NCBI GenBank assembly: GCA_964422145.1
Contig: CAYQZV010000017.1
Location: forward strand, 1 to 46,070
Reading direction: 5' to 3'
Length of the DNA stretch: 46,070 bases
DNA from: JACNKV01 sp964422145
GTDB taxonomy: Bacteria > Fidelibacterota > Marinisomatia > Marinisomatales > JACNKV01
A model generated the notes under the pieces. The model was not told where the DNA came from. It did not search any database and saw only the letters and a program-made list of their open reading frames with translations. Shown here piece after piece: positions 17,494 through 26,158 of this stretch. Within the stretch, counting starts at the first letter, position 1, and each line of letters starts with the position of its first letter. Made by a program: the position numbers and the translations under genes.

Positions 17494-18948
17494 ATGAAAC
17501 TAGACACTGCTTTTACATTTGATGATGTCCTATTAGTCCCGCAACGATCATCCATCCTTCCTCGGGATGTGAATATCACGACTCGTCTGACGAAAAACAT
17601 CCAATTGAACATTCCGATTTTAAGTGCTGCCATGGATACCGTAACGGAATCGGCAATGGCGATTGCACTTGCCCGTGAAGGCGGGATGGGAATCATCCAT
17701 AAAAACCTGTCGATTGAAGCTCAAAAGGAAATGGTTGAGAAGGTAAAACGATCAGAGAGCGGAATGATCCTTGATCCGGTGACGCTGACCGAAGAGCAGA
17801 CGATCCGGGATGCAAGACGATTGATGAACAAATTCAGGATCAGTGGATTGCCCGTGCTGAACGGCGATCAACTGGTCGGAATTTTAACCAATCGCGACAT
17901 CCGATTTGAGACGAATTTGAATCTACCCGTCACCGCACGAATGACATCTGAAAACTTAGTGACCGTTCCGGTTGGAACTACGTTGGAAAAAGCGAAGAAA
18001 ATCCTTCAGGAACATCGAATCGAAAAACTGCTTGTCGTCGATAAAAATGATCACTTGGTCGGACTGATCACCGTCAAAGATATTCTGAAGAAAGAACAAT
18101 TCCCGAACGCGTGTAAAGATCAGCAGGGACGTCTGAGAGTCGGAGCGGCGATCGGGGTTGGAGAAGACGCCGTTGAACGTGCACAAGCATTAGAATCAGC
18201 CGGAGCGGATGTGATCGTCATTGATACAGCACACGGTCACTCAGAAGGAGTTTTAGCCACGATCGGGAAGATCAAGAAAATGGTCGGCACTGATATCATC
18301 GCCGGAAATGTTGCCACCGGAGAAGCCGTCGAAGCTTTAATTCAGCAAGGTGTTGATTGCGTCAAAGTCGGGATTGGTGCGGGTGCTAGTTGTACAACGC
18401 GAATTGTGGCCGGAGTTGGTGTGCCGCAGCTTTCTGCGATCATGGATTGTTTCAACGTCGCGAAGAAACATGATATTCCGGTGATCGGCGACGGCGGACT
18501 GCGTTACAGTGGTGATATTGCCAAATCGATTGCCGCCGGAGCAGAAATTGTGATGTTGGGCAGTTTGCTCGCCGGGATGGATGAAAGTCCCGGGGAAACG
18601 ATTTTATTTGAAGGACGTCAGTATAAAGCCTATCGCGGTATGGGCTCCATCGGTGCGATGAAGGAGGGAAGCGGTGATAGGTATTTTCAGGAAGGTGCCG
18701 AACCGACGAAACTCGTCCCTGAAGGCATTGAAGGGATGGTACCATATCGCGGGTCTGCTCGGAACACGATCCATCAGCTTCTCGGCGGATTGAGATCATC
18801 CATGGGATACTGCGGCGCAAAAGATATTCGGGCGTTTCATAAATCGGCGAAGTTTATAGGGATATCCGCTGCCGGTGTGGTGGAAAACCATCCTCATGAA
18901 GTCAAGATTGTCAAAGAAGCGCCGAACTACCAAGTCTCGGATAAATAG
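17494..18948 (+). CDS. guaB: Inosine-5'-monophosphate dehydrogenase
   Basis: The 484-residue product has normal IMPDH length and order. It begins TFDDVLLVPQRSS, carries two CBS domains inserted at about residues 95-205, and has the catalytic loop with C300 in GAGASCTTR (most family members have GPGSICTTR). The flap YRGMGSIGAM follows. It oxidises IMP to XMP with NAD+, the first committed step to GMP. It stands alone on the plus strand between dinG and a bidirectional terminator; the CBS pair usually binds adenine/guanine nucleotides as allosteric control. Confidence 0.97.
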   Translation: MKLDTAFTFDDVLLVPQRSSILPRDVNITTRLTKNIQLNIPILSAAMDTVTESAMAIALAREGGMGIIHKNLSIEAQKEMVEKVKRSESGMILDPVTLTEEQTIRDARRLMNKFRISGLPVLNGDQLVGILTNRDIRFETNLNLPVTARMTSENLVTVPVGTTLEKAKKILQEHRIEKLLVVDKNDHLVGLITVKDILKKEQFPNACKDQQGRLRVGAAIGVGEDAVERAQALESAGADVIVIDTAHGHSEGVLATIGKIKKMVGTDIIAGNVATGEAVEALIQQGVDCVKVGIGAGASCTTRIVAGVGVPQLSAIMDCFNVAKKHDIPVIGDGGLRYSGDIAKSIAAGAEIVMLGSLLAGMDESPGETILFEGRQYKAYRGMGSIGAMKEGSGDRYFQEGAEPTKLVPEGIEGMVPYRGSARNTIHQLLGGLRSSMGYCGAKDIRAFHKSAKFIGISAAGVVENHPHEVKIVKEAPNYQVSDK

Positions 18949-18952
18949 ATGT

Positions 18953-18984
18953 AAAAAAAAAGCCCCGAAATTCGGGGCTTTTTT
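18953..18984. terminator. Bidirectional intrinsic terminator between guaB and rpsT
   Basis: An eight-base A-run (18953-18960), a GC-rich stem AGCCCCGAA/TTCGGGGCT (18961-18979, nearly perfect) and a T-run (18979-18984) form an intrinsic terminator that works in either direction. It sits between the convergent guaB and rpsT stop codons. Confidence 0.93.
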
Positions 18985-18998
18985 GTAAAGAAATTTCT

Positions 18999-19253
18999 TT
19001 ATGACAGCGAGTTCAAATGGCGGGTGATCTGAGCCTTTTGTCTTGCAGCTTTATTTTGATGAATTAAATGATTCTGAGCCATTTTATCAATAAAACTAAC
19101 CGCTTTTTTATAATGTACTTCAGCTTTTGCTGCATCAGTTTCGCTCATCACTGATTTGACCAGCGTCTTTAATTTTGACATGTTTTCAATATTTCTTGCA
19201 CGTCTTACTTTGTCCTGACGCTCACGTTTAATCTGTTGCGGATGTCTATCCAT
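18999..19253 (-). CDS. rpsT: 30S ribosomal protein S20 (bS20)
   Basis: The 84-residue, very basic, helical product matches bS20: an N-terminal Q-I-K-R-E-R-Q-D-K-V-R-R-A-R-N segment and the characteristic end HLIHQNKAARQKAQITRHL, close to the usual HKNKAARKKSRL motif. It binds 16S rRNA early in 30S assembly. It is transcribed from its own predicted promoter (19305-19336) and terminated by the shared hairpin at 18953-18984. Confidence 0.95.
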   Translation of the reverse strand: MDRHPQQIKRERQDKVRRARNIENMSKLKTLVKSVMSETDAAKAEVHYKKAVSFIDKMAQNHLIHQNKAARQKAQITRHLNSLS

Positions 19254-19304
19254 GTAATTTTTGTATCCTTACGTTTTAATTAAAATGCGAATAAATTTCG
19301 GACG

Positions 19305-19336
19305 GGAAGTTATCTCTTCTTAGTACAATTTGTCAA
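19305..19336 (-). promoter_or_regulatory. Predicted promoter for rpsT
   Basis: Reading the minus strand, TTG (19336-19334, the first half of a TTGACA) is followed after 21 bases by TAACTTCC (19312-19305), the same geometry as the other sites in the window. A sigma70-style reading (TTGACA, 16 bases, GATAAC) covers the same bases. The rpsT ATG is about 52 bases downstream. Confidence 0.45.
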
Positions 19337-19381
19337 TGACACAAATAAGAATATAAAATTTAATTGTTTACAAAGATAGTC

Positions 19382-20569
19382 TCAGTATTTTACGATATCC
19401 AGTTTTTTTCCAACGGATATAAACGCATCAATGGCTCGATCTAAATCTTCCCGTGTATGCGCCGCCGAGATCTGAACGCGGATCCGGGCTTCGCCTTTTG
19501 GTACAACAGGGAAGAAGAACCCGATAACGTAAATCCCTTCTTCCAGAAGCATCGCCGCCATTTTCTGCGCAAGGACGGCATCGTAGAGCATAATCGGAAC
19601 GATGGGATGAACCCCTTCTTTAATATCAAATCCGGCCTTGGTCATACTTGACCGGAAATATTCTGTATTTTCTTCGAGTTTGTCTCTTAATACGGTGGTT
19701 CTGGATAACATATCGAACACGGTTTTTCCTGCAGCGACGATGGCCGGTGCGACGGTGTTCGAAAACAGATAAGGGCGGGACCGCTGACGGAGAAGATCGA
19801 TGATATCCTGCCTTCCGGTGGTGAACCCGCCGGATGCACCGCCGAGGGCTTTCCCAAGTGTGGACGTGATAATATCCACTTTTTCCAATACATCGTGATA
19901 TTCGGCTGATCCGCGACCGGTTTTTCCGACAAATCCTGTGGCGTGGGAATCATCCACCATCACCATCGCATCATATTTTTCCGCAAGCTTTACGATTTGA
20001 TTTAATTTGGCGATATAACCGTCCATGGAGAAAACACCGTCGGTGGCAATGAGCCGTAATCGGGCATCCTGTGTTTCGATCAGGATATCTTCAAGCTGTT
20101 TCATATCGCTGTTTGCGTATCGGTACCGTTTCGCTTTGCAGAGGCGGATTCCGTCAATAATGGATGCATGATTCAGTGCGTCGCTGATAATCGCATCTTC
20201 AGAAGTCAAGATGGTTTCAAACAATCCGCCGTTTGCATCGAAGCAGCTCGTGTATAGAATAGTATCGTCAGTCCCGAAGAATGATGAGATCGTTTTTTCT
20301 AAATCTTTGTGCAGATCCTGTGTGCCGCAGATGAACCGGACCGATGCCATTCCAAAGCCGTGATCGTCCAGTGCTTTTTTCGCCGACGAAACAACATCAG
20401 GATGGTTGGCTAATCCAAGGTAATTATTGGCACAGAAATTCAGAACTTCACCGCCCTCTTTCGTGGAAATATTCACGCCCTGAGGTGTGGTGATCGTCCG
20501 TTCGGTTTTGTACAAACCGTCGTTTTTAATCTCGGATAAAATGTCTTGATAAACGGGTTTTTTACTCAT
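19382..20569 (-). CDS. kbl: Glycine C-acetyltransferase (2-amino-3-ketobutyrate CoA ligase)
   Basis: The 395-residue product is a fold-type I PLP enzyme of the alpha-oxoamine synthase family. The Schiff-base lysine is K240 in TSTLGKALGG, the cofactor aspartate is in VDDSHATGFVG (about 206-215), and the substrate region NNYLGLANHP is near residue 48. It cleaves 2-amino-3-ketobutyrate with CoA to glycine and acetyl-CoA. Its position 31 bases behind tdh supports the threonine-degradation assignment over the related biotin or sphingolipid enzymes. Confidence 0.95.
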   Translation of the reverse strand: MSKKPVYQDILSEIKNDGLYKTERTITTPQGVNISTKEGGEVLNFCANNYLGLANHPDVVSSAKKALDDHGFGMASVRFICGTQDLHKDLEKTISSFFGTDDTILYTSCFDANGGLFETILTSEDAIISDALNHASIIDGIRLCKAKRYRYANSDMKQLEDILIETQDARLRLIATDGVFSMDGYIAKLNQIVKLAEKYDAMVMVDDSHATGFVGKTGRGSAEYHDVLEKVDIITSTLGKALGGASGGFTTGRQDIIDLLRQRSRPYLFSNTVAPAIVAAGKTVFDMLSRTTVLRDKLEENTEYFRSSMTKAGFDIKEGVHPIVPIMLYDAVLAQKMAAMLLEEGIYVIGFFFPVVPKGEARIRVQISAAHTREDLDRAIDAFISVGKKLDIVKY

Positions 20570-20600
20570 GGTTTAACCTAAAAATACTGTTGATAAACGA

Positions 20601-21629
20601 TCACTCATGCCATTCTAAAATGACTTTTCCGCAGTTTCCGGATTCCATGATATCAAATCCCTGCTGAAAGTCATCCACCGGGAAGCGATGGGTGAGCACG
20701 CCGGAAATGTCTAATCCGCTGCGGAGCATCTGCGTCATTTTATACCATGTCTCGAACATTTCACGGCCGTAAATCCCCTTCACGTGCAGTCCTTTAAAAA
20801 TGATATCGTCCCAGTTGATCTGTGTTGATTTCGGCAGTAAACCGAGAAGCGCAACCCTTCCGCCTTGGTACATGTTCTCTAACATATCCTTGAATGCCAT
20901 TGGATTCCCGGACATTTCCAGTCCGACATCAAATCCATTGGACATACCGATAGTTGGAAGGGCATCTTTGATCGAGTCATGTTTCACATTGAGGGCTAAG
21001 GTTGCGCCCATTTTTTTCGCCAGATCAAGCCGGTAATCATTCACATCTGTAATGACGACATTTCGTGCCCCGACGAAATTGCAGATGGCCACCGCCATGA
21101 TTCCGATGGGACCTGCTCCGGTGATCAGCACATCTTCACCAACCATTTCAAAGGAGAGAGCGGTATGAACGGCATTTCCGTACGGATCAAAAAATGACGC
21201 AATATCGGATGAAATTTCCGAGTGAACCGGCCAGACATTCCGTTCGGGCATCACTAAATATTCTGCAAACGCACCGTCGCGGTGCAGCCCGATTCCGATC
21301 GTTTTATGGCAAAGATGACGTTTCCCGGCTCGGCAGTTTCGGCAATATCCGCAGGTGATATGTCCTTCACCGGAGACGCGATCACCGATGCTGTAATGAG
21401 TAACGCCGGGACCGCATTCAACGATCTCCCCGACGAATTCATGTCCGGTGATCAGCGGCGGGTTGATGGTGCGCTGTGCCCATTCATCCCATTTGTAAAT
21501 ATGAAGGTCTGTGCCGCAAATAGCTGTTTTATGAATTTTGATCAGGACGTCATTTGTCCCGGGTTTCGGTGTCGGGACGTCTTCCATCCATATCCCGCGT
21601 TCGGGATATTTTTTAACGAGTGCTTTCAT
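20601..21629 (-). CDS. tdh: L-threonine 3-dehydrogenase
   Basis: The 342-residue product is a zinc medium-chain dehydrogenase. Catalytic zinc ligands are C38 in AICGTDLH and H63-E64 in GHEFVGE. Structural-zinc cysteines lie in the CGYCRNCRAGKRHLC loop, and the NAD-binding motif is ITGAGPIGIMA (about 169-179). It oxidises L-threonine to 2-amino-3-ketobutyrate, which kbl downstream then cleaves. The pair converts threonine to glycine plus acetyl-CoA in the cytoplasm. Its promoter diverges from the parA promoter. Confidence 0.95.
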   Translation of the reverse strand: MKALVKKYPERGIWMEDVPTPKPGTNDVLIKIHKTAICGTDLHIYKWDEWAQRTINPPLITGHEFVGEIVECGPGVTHYSIGDRVSGEGHITCGYCRNCRAGKRHLCHKTIGIGLHRDGAFAEYLVMPERNVWPVHSEISSDIASFFDPYGNAVHTALSFEMVGEDVLITGAGPIGIMAVAICNFVGARNVVITDVNDYRLDLAKKMGATLALNVKHDSIKDALPTIGMSNGFDVGLEMSGNPMAFKDMLENMYQGGRVALLGLLPKSTQINWDDIIFKGLHVKGIYGREMFETWYKMTQMLRSGLDISGVLTHRFPVDDFQQGFDIMESGNCGKVILEWHE

Positions 21630-21670
21630 AGGATCGTTTTACTTATGTTAATAAACAAAAATGACAGGTC

Positions 21671-21701
21671 AAAATTTACTGTATGTAAACAACTCTGCCA
21701 A
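21671..21701 (-). promoter_or_regulatory. Predicted -33/-7 promoter for tdh-kbl
   Basis: On the minus strand TTG (21701-21699), 20 bases, then TAAATTTT followed by G (21678-21670). This is the best match in the window to the Bacteroidota TAnnTTTG element. The tdh start is about 42 bases downstream. Confidence 0.55.
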
Positions 21702-21757
21702 GACAAGTTCATAAAGGCGGGTTATAATATTTAATTAATTTATACATGTGTTGTTAC

Positions 21758-21789
21758 TTGTTTACACAGCATAGTTTCAAGTAAATTGC
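21758..21789 (+). promoter_or_regulatory. Predicted -33/-7 promoter for the parA-to-atpC unit
   Basis: TTG at 21758-21760, 21 bases, then TAAATTGC at 21782-21789, 23 bases before the parA ATG. The bases from 21778 to 21799 match the ileS promoter at 20 of 22 positions. Confidence 0.55.
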
Positions 21790-21812
21790 GGTTCGTATTT
21801 TTATGAATTCAT

Positions 21813-22577
21813 ATGGCACACATCTTTTCATTCGTTAATCAAAAAGGAGGCGTTGGTAAAACAACGTCTTCGGTCAATGTCTGCGTCAGTCTTGCGGTGT
21901 CGGAGGTCAAAACACTTCTGATTGATCTGGATCCGCAGGCGAATGCCACGACAGGGATTTCCAATCTGACCGAGAAAAATGGTTCGACCATCTATGATGT
22001 GTTGATTCGCGGTACCCATATCAAGGATGCCGTGACCAAAACGCAATTTGAGCATTTAGATCTCATTTCTTCCACCAATGACCTTGTCGGTGCAGAGATC
22101 GAACTCGTCAGTATGATGGCGAGAGAATACCAACTGAAAAAGATGCTGGATTCCATCCGGGATTCTTATGAGTATATCATCATTGATTGTCCGCCGTCTC
22201 TGGGATTACTAACGATCAATGCGCTGGCGGCATCCGATTCTATCATCATTCCCATTCAGGCGGAATACTACGCCCTCGAAGGATTAGGACAGCTTTTAAA
22301 TACCATTCGATTGGTTCAGAAACACATTAATCCGAAGCTTGAGATCAGCGGCGTGCTGCTCACGATGTTTGATACGCGGTTGAATCTGTCGAAAGAAGTG
22401 GCGGAGGAAGTCCATACCTATTTTGAAGATAAGTTGTTCGAAACGGTGATCCATCGGAATGTACGGTTAAGTGAAGCCCCGAGTTTCGGTAAGCCTGCAT
22501 TACTCTATGATGCGAATTCTACCGGTGCCAGAAATTATATGAATTTAGTAGAGGAGATTTTGAATCGTGTCAAATAG
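21813..22577 (+). CDS. parA: Chromosome-partitioning ATPase ParA (Soj)
   Basis: The 254-residue product is a small chromosomal-type ParA. A deviant Walker A KGGVGKTT with the signature lysine lies at about residues 11-18, LIDLDPQANAT follows at about 37-47, and IIDCPPSLG is the Walker B/A' region. ParA binds DNA nonspecifically in its ATP state and is displaced by ParB, moving replication origins apart. It overlaps parB by 11 bases, the usual arrangement. I did not find a convincing parS site nearby. Confidence 0.95.
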   Translation: MAHIFSFVNQKGGVGKTTSSVNVCVSLAVSEVKTLLIDLDPQANATTGISNLTEKNGSTIYDVLIRGTHIKDAVTKTQFEHLDLISSTNDLVGAEIELVSMMAREYQLKKMLDSIRDSYEYIIIDCPPSLGLLTINALAASDSIIIPIQAEYYALEGLGQLLNTIRLVQKHINPKLEISGVLLTMFDTRLNLSKEVAEEVHTYFEDKLFETVIHRNVRLSEAPSFGKPALLYDANSTGARNYMNLVEEILNRVK

Positions 22578-23421
22578 TCGATTAGGTAAAGGACTCGAAG
22601 CGCTTATTCGGTCCAGTGAAGAAAACCTTGGTTCCGGTGTCATTGCGGTGGCGATCACATCGATTTCACCGAATCCGCACCAGCCTCGTAAACAATTTGA
22701 TACAAAAGCCTTAAATGAGCTGACTGCATCGATCAAAGAAAAGGGCGTTTTAACTCCGGTCACTGTTTACAAGGAAGAAGACGAATATATTTTGGTCGCC
22801 GGTGAGCGGAGATGGCGTGCATCTCAACAAGCCGGTCTGAAAGAGATCCCGGCCTACGTGGTGTCTGTCACAGGCGAAAAGGACGTGATGGAAATGGCGT
22901 TGGTTGAAAACATCCAGCGTGAAAATCTGAATGCGATCGAAGAGGCGGAAGCTTTTGCTTACTTAAACAGTAAATTTAATTTATCGCATACAGCTATTGC
23001 AAAAGCGGTCGGGAAAAACCGTTCCACCGTGTCGAACTCACTCAGGCTGTTGAGTCTCCCTGACGAGATTAAAGAAAGTATCAAGAATGGTGAGATTTCA
23101 GCAGGACACGGCCGGTCGATTCTGATGCTTAAAACACCTGCGGAAATGATCCGATTTTGGAAGAAAATACTCGTTGAAAAAACCAGTGTGCGTGCCGCCG
23201 AGGATCTGGTGAAAGAATCGCCCGAAAAACCATCAAAGAAAAAGAAAAAAACCGCACGGAAAACCACACCGCAGATCAAATATTTAGAAGATGAACTGAT
23301 CACCATCTTAAAAACAAAAGTGCGGATCCATGCCAAAAAAGATGACGGAAAAATCGAAGTGAGTTATTTTTCCAATGATGACCTCGAACGGATTATCGAC
23401 CTGCTGAGAACGATTAAATAA
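22567..23421 (+). CDS. parB: Chromosome-partitioning CTPase ParB (Spo0J)
   Basis: The 284-residue product starts at GTG inside the end of parA. It opens with the ParB N-terminal signature (RLGKGLEALI), then the ParA-stimulating and CTP-binding domain (NPHQPRKQF, GERRWRASQQAG, ENIQRENLN) and a helix-turn-helix (LSHTAIAKAVGKNRSTVSNSLRLL, shown here as the parS reader). A basic lysine-rich linker (KKKKKTARK) leads to a C-terminal dimerisation segment. It clamps DNA at parS and works with ParA. Co-transcription with ATP synthase genes downstream is likely given short gaps. Confidence 0.95.
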   Translation: MSNSRLGKGLEALIRSSEENLGSGVIAVAITSISPNPHQPRKQFDTKALNELTASIKEKGVLTPVTVYKEEDEYILVAGERRWRASQQAGLKEIPAYVVSVTGEKDVMEMALVENIQRENLNAIEEAEAFAYLNSKFNLSHTAIAKAVGKNRSTVSNSLRLLSLPDEIKESIKNGEISAGHGRSILMLKTPAEMIRFWKKILVEKTSVRAAEDLVKESPEKPSKKKKKTARKTTPQIKYLEDELITILKTKVRIHAKKDDGKIEVSYFSNDDLERIIDLLRTIK

Positions 23422-23436
23422 TCATTCTGCTCCTCC

Positions 23437-24216
23437 GTGAAAACATCTAAATACTCCGTCTTGCTCATCCCTGATACCGGGGAGAAAAAATACCAATTTA
23501 CCGTTAAGCGGTTTGTGATCACCTTTGGATTAACGCTTTTTACTGTTTTGCTTCTCGTATCTTTGTTTGGTATCTACTTTACGGTAAAAACGCAATCAAC
23601 GTATCTGGAATTACAGGAGAAATATGATCTTCTTGTGAATGATCGCACAAAAGTGATGGAGTTTCTCAGTGATGTTCAGCGCATGAAACAGATGAATGAA
23701 TTGATCCGTACTACCTTAGGAACGGAAATAGAAGGAACCGCGATGAATGATGAGTCCATAGACAGTTTAGCAGAACGTGAGTTTCAGGTATCCTACGTTG
23801 AGAACATTCCGTCGGTCGCTCCAATCGAAGGATGGCTGACCCAGAAAACCAGTGCATCATCAGTATTTTCTGAAGAGAATCATTACGGAATTGATTTAGC
23901 CGTGAAGGAGGGAGAGCCGGTTGTCGCATCTGCCAGCGGATATGTGGTGTATTCCGGTTGGAATTATGAATTGGGGAATTTGATCATCCTCTACCACGGA
24001 GATGATTATTTCACGCTATACGGACATAACCAAAGCAACTTGGTCGGTGAGCTAGACCGAGTTCATCACGGTGAGGTGATCGCGTTCGCAGGGAAAACCG
24101 GATTATCCTCCGGTCCGCATCTGCATTATGAAATTTGGAAAGACGGAGAAACTTTGGATCCGCTGATGTTTTTTCCGCAGTATTTAGAGAAAGATGTAAG
24201 TCCTAAACATGAATAA
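23437..24216 (+). CDS. M23 (LytM) family peptidoglycan endopeptidase, membrane-anchored
   Basis: The 259-residue product starts at GTG. It has a short cytoplasmic part, one membrane helix (about residues 27-49), a short helical stalk (about 52-95) and a C-terminal LytM domain. Zinc and catalytic residues are present: H149 and D153 in HYGIDLA, and H228/H230 in GPHLHYEIW. It should cut peptide cross-links in peptidoglycan. It overlaps the bactofilin gene by eight bases, a pairing known to control cell shape in other bacteria (for example the Csd1/CcmA genes of Helicobacter), so a shape-determining role is a reasonable inference. Confidence 0.9.
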   Translation: MKTSKYSVLLIPDTGEKKYQFTVKRFVITFGLTLFTVLLLVSLFGIYFTVKTQSTYLELQEKYDLLVNDRTKVMEFLSDVQRMKQMNELIRTTLGTEIEGTAMNDESIDSLAEREFQVSYVENIPSVAPIEGWLTQKTSASSVFSEENHYGIDLAVKEGEPVVASASGYVVYSGWNYELGNLIILYHGDDYFTLYGHNQSNLVGELDRVHHGEVIAFAGKTGLSSGPHLHYEIWKDGETLDPLMFFPQYLEKDVSPKHE

Positions 24217-24574
24217 AATTGATTTTAAAAATGTACATACCATGATCGGAGCCGATGCTGTCGTCTTCGGTGATATCGAGCTTCAGGAAGGTCTCATTAT
24301 TTACGGAACGGTTCACGGTTCGATCCGAACGAAAGGTCCGATACGGATTTCAATGACCGGGAATATCAAAGGGGATGTATTTGCCAGCGATATCCATTTG
24401 GAAGGGGAAGTGAACGGCAATATTACCGTGGAAGATCGTGCGGTTTTAGGCAGCCGATCGAAATTAAAAGGGGATTTGATCTATCGAAAACTGTTGATTG
24501 AAGAGGGCGCTCAATTCGAAGGGAAATGTGATCTGAATGTTGGCCGAAAGGAAGCGGATGGCAGTCCCGTCTGA
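24209..24574 (+). CDS. Bactofilin (polymer-forming cytoskeletal protein)
   Basis: The 121-residue product shows the short glycine-rich beta-helical rungs of bactofilins (VVFGDIELQEGLIIYGTVHG, MTGNIKGDVFASDIHLEGEVNG, EDRAVLGSRSKLKGDL, each about 18-20 residues). It has short polar ends and no transmembrane segment. Bactofilins form non-polar filaments without nucleotide and localise cell-wall enzymes. The overlap with the M23 peptidase gene suggests the peptidase is its client. Confidence 0.92.
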   Translation: MNKIDFKNVHTMIGADAVVFGDIELQEGLIIYGTVHGSIRTKGPIRISMTGNIKGDVFASDIHLEGEVNGNITVEDRAVLGSRSKLKGDLIYRKLLIEEGAQFEGKCDLNVGRKEADGSPV

Positions 24575-24797
24575 TTTTATCGCAAAATCATTTCAGTATT
24601 TCCAAAAAGTCATCAGAGAAAGCGGACCAGCCGCTTCAGCATCCTATACCTTGATCGGTGCGATCATCCTCTTGGGGCTCATCGGATATTTTTCAGATAA
24701 TTGGCTGGGTACATCTCCGTGGTTGTTACTAACGGGATTACTGTTGGGACTTATCGTCGGATTTTATGAATTAGCGAAAACCGTCTGGAAAAAATAA
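24558..24797 (+). CDS. AtpZ/AtpI family small membrane protein
   Basis: I prefer ATG 24558, which follows a GAAAGGAAG ribosome-binding sequence, over the in-frame ATG at 24537. The product is then 79 residues with two membrane helices (about residues 21-41 and 46-68) joined by a short loop (SDNWLGTSPW). The order 'GYFSDNWLGTSPWLLLTGLLLGLIVGF' typifies the AtpZ/AtpI family (split here as GYFSDNWLGT and SPWLLLTG), encoded at the head of ATP synthase operons and proposed to assist c-ring assembly or Mg2+ transport. It overlaps the end of the bactofilin gene by 17 bases. Confidence 0.8.
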   Translation: MAVPSDFIAKSFQYFQKVIRESGPAASASYTLIGAIILLGLIGYFSDNWLGTSPWLLLTGLLLGLIVGFYELAKTVWKK

Positions 24798-24800
24798 TTA

Positions 24801-25157
24801 ATGAAGTTTACATTGAAATTAACTGCTTTTTCCATTGGGTCCTGGGGATTGATCTCAGGGATGTTTTTCCCCGATGTCATGCTCGAATTGTTTTTAGGTA
24901 TGATCTGTCCGTTGGTGATTGGTGTGATCACTATTCTTCTTGTTGAAAGGGTGTACAAAACCAACACGGAAAAACTGACGCAGCTTATGTCTGCAGCCTT
25001 TTTTGCAAAGCTGATTCTGTACGGTGTTTATGTTTCTGTCGTCATTGGATTTTTTCATTTTGACCGCACCCCTTTTATTTTTAGTTTTGTCGGATATTTT
25101 TCGGTGCTCCATATACTGGAGGCAATGTACTTTCGCACCCTGTTTAACCAAAAATAA
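24801..25157 (+). CDS. AtpI-like membrane protein of the ATP synthase operon
   Basis: The 118-residue product has about four hydrophobic segments and a total layout like ATP synthase I (AtpI)-type proteins. It lies three bases after the AtpZ-like gene and 23 bases before atpB. Sequence identity to known AtpI is not obvious by eye, so the call rests mainly on size, topology and position. Confidence 0.6.
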   Translation: MKFTLKLTAFSIGSWGLISGMFFPDVMLELFLGMICPLVIGVITILLVERVYKTNTEKLTQLMSAAFFAKLILYGVYVSVVIGFFHFDRTPFIFSFVGYFSVLHILEAMYFRTLFNQK

Positions 25158-25180
25158 TATCAAATACATAAATTAACCAG

Positions 25181-26107
25181 ATGAGCGCAGCAGAACAAGG
25201 ACACGGAACAGAGCAATTCGATGCCGGTGAAGTGATTATTCATCACGTATCAAACAGTTCGCACGACCACCCGATAATTCATCTCCCCACCATCTTTGGG
25301 ATTGACCTTTCGATCACGAAGCATGTCCTAATGTTGTGGATTGTTTCTCTCCTTGTCTTCAGTATTATTACGTGGACGGTACGCAAGTATTTAAAACAGG
25401 ATAGACCCGTTCCATCCGGGTTTATGAATGCGCTTGAAGCGGTCATCCTTTTTATACGGAATTCGATCGTGCTGCCGAATGTGGGTAACAAGTTTATTCA
25501 CTCATGGACTCCGTTGATTTTAACGTTCTTTTTCTTTATTCTTTCTGCCAATGCCATCGGGATGATCCCCATTTTTGATCTCTTGGGCTTAATCAACCGT
25601 TACCTTTTTCACGTTCCGGGTTCAGACAGCCACAATTTTATCAATAATCTTTTACACGGCGGTACTACCGCTACAGGAAATTACAATGTGACTGCCGCAC
25701 TGGCGATGATCACATTTACTGCAATCATTATTGCCGGGACAAAAGCCCATGGGTTCATCACTCATTGGAAGAATCTCGTCCCAAAAGGTTTAGCCTGGCC
25801 GGTTTACATCATCTTGATTCCGATTGAAGTGATCGGGATGTTTGTTAAACCCTTTGCATTGACGATGCGTCTCGCGGCGAATATGACGGGCGGACATATT
25901 GCGATTTTGGCAATCTTGTCCTTCGTCTTCATTTTTTCAGGGATGTTTCACAGTGCATTAGCCGGTATCAGTGTCGGGATGCTGGTCTCCGTGCCGTTAG
26001 CGGTCGGAATTTCAGCGCTTGAAATTATCGTGATATTGGTTCAGGCATACGTATTTACCATGCTGAGTGCTGTGTTCATCGGTATGTCAATTAATGTTCA
26101 TCACTAA
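25181..26107 (+). CDS. atpB: F1Fo ATP synthase subunit a
   Basis: The 308-residue product has a long polar, histidine-rich N-terminus (about 40 residues), then five to six membrane helices. The essential stator arginine is R230 in TMRLAANMTGGH, next to the c-ring. The C-terminal helix (IVILVQAYVFTMLSAVFIG) is typical of subunit a. It forms the ion half-channels of Fo. It starts the structural part of the operon. Confidence 0.95.
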   Translation: MSAAEQGHGTEQFDAGEVIIHHVSNSSHDHPIIHLPTIFGIDLSITKHVLMLWIVSLLVFSIITWTVRKYLKQDRPVPSGFMNALEAVILFIRNSIVLPNVGNKFIHSWTPLILTFFFFILSANAIGMIPIFDLLGLINRYLFHVPGSDSHNFINNLLHGGTTATGNYNVTAALAMITFTAIIIAGTKAHGFITHWKNLVPKGLAWPVYIILIPIEVIGMFVKPFALTMRLAANMTGGHIAILAILSFVFIFSGMFHSALAGISVGMLVSVPLAVGISALEIIVILVQAYVFTMLSAVFIGMSINVHH

Positions 26108-26158
26108 CTGTGTGAAAACACGTAAAACAAAATAAAATAAATAACGGAGGTCCATCTC

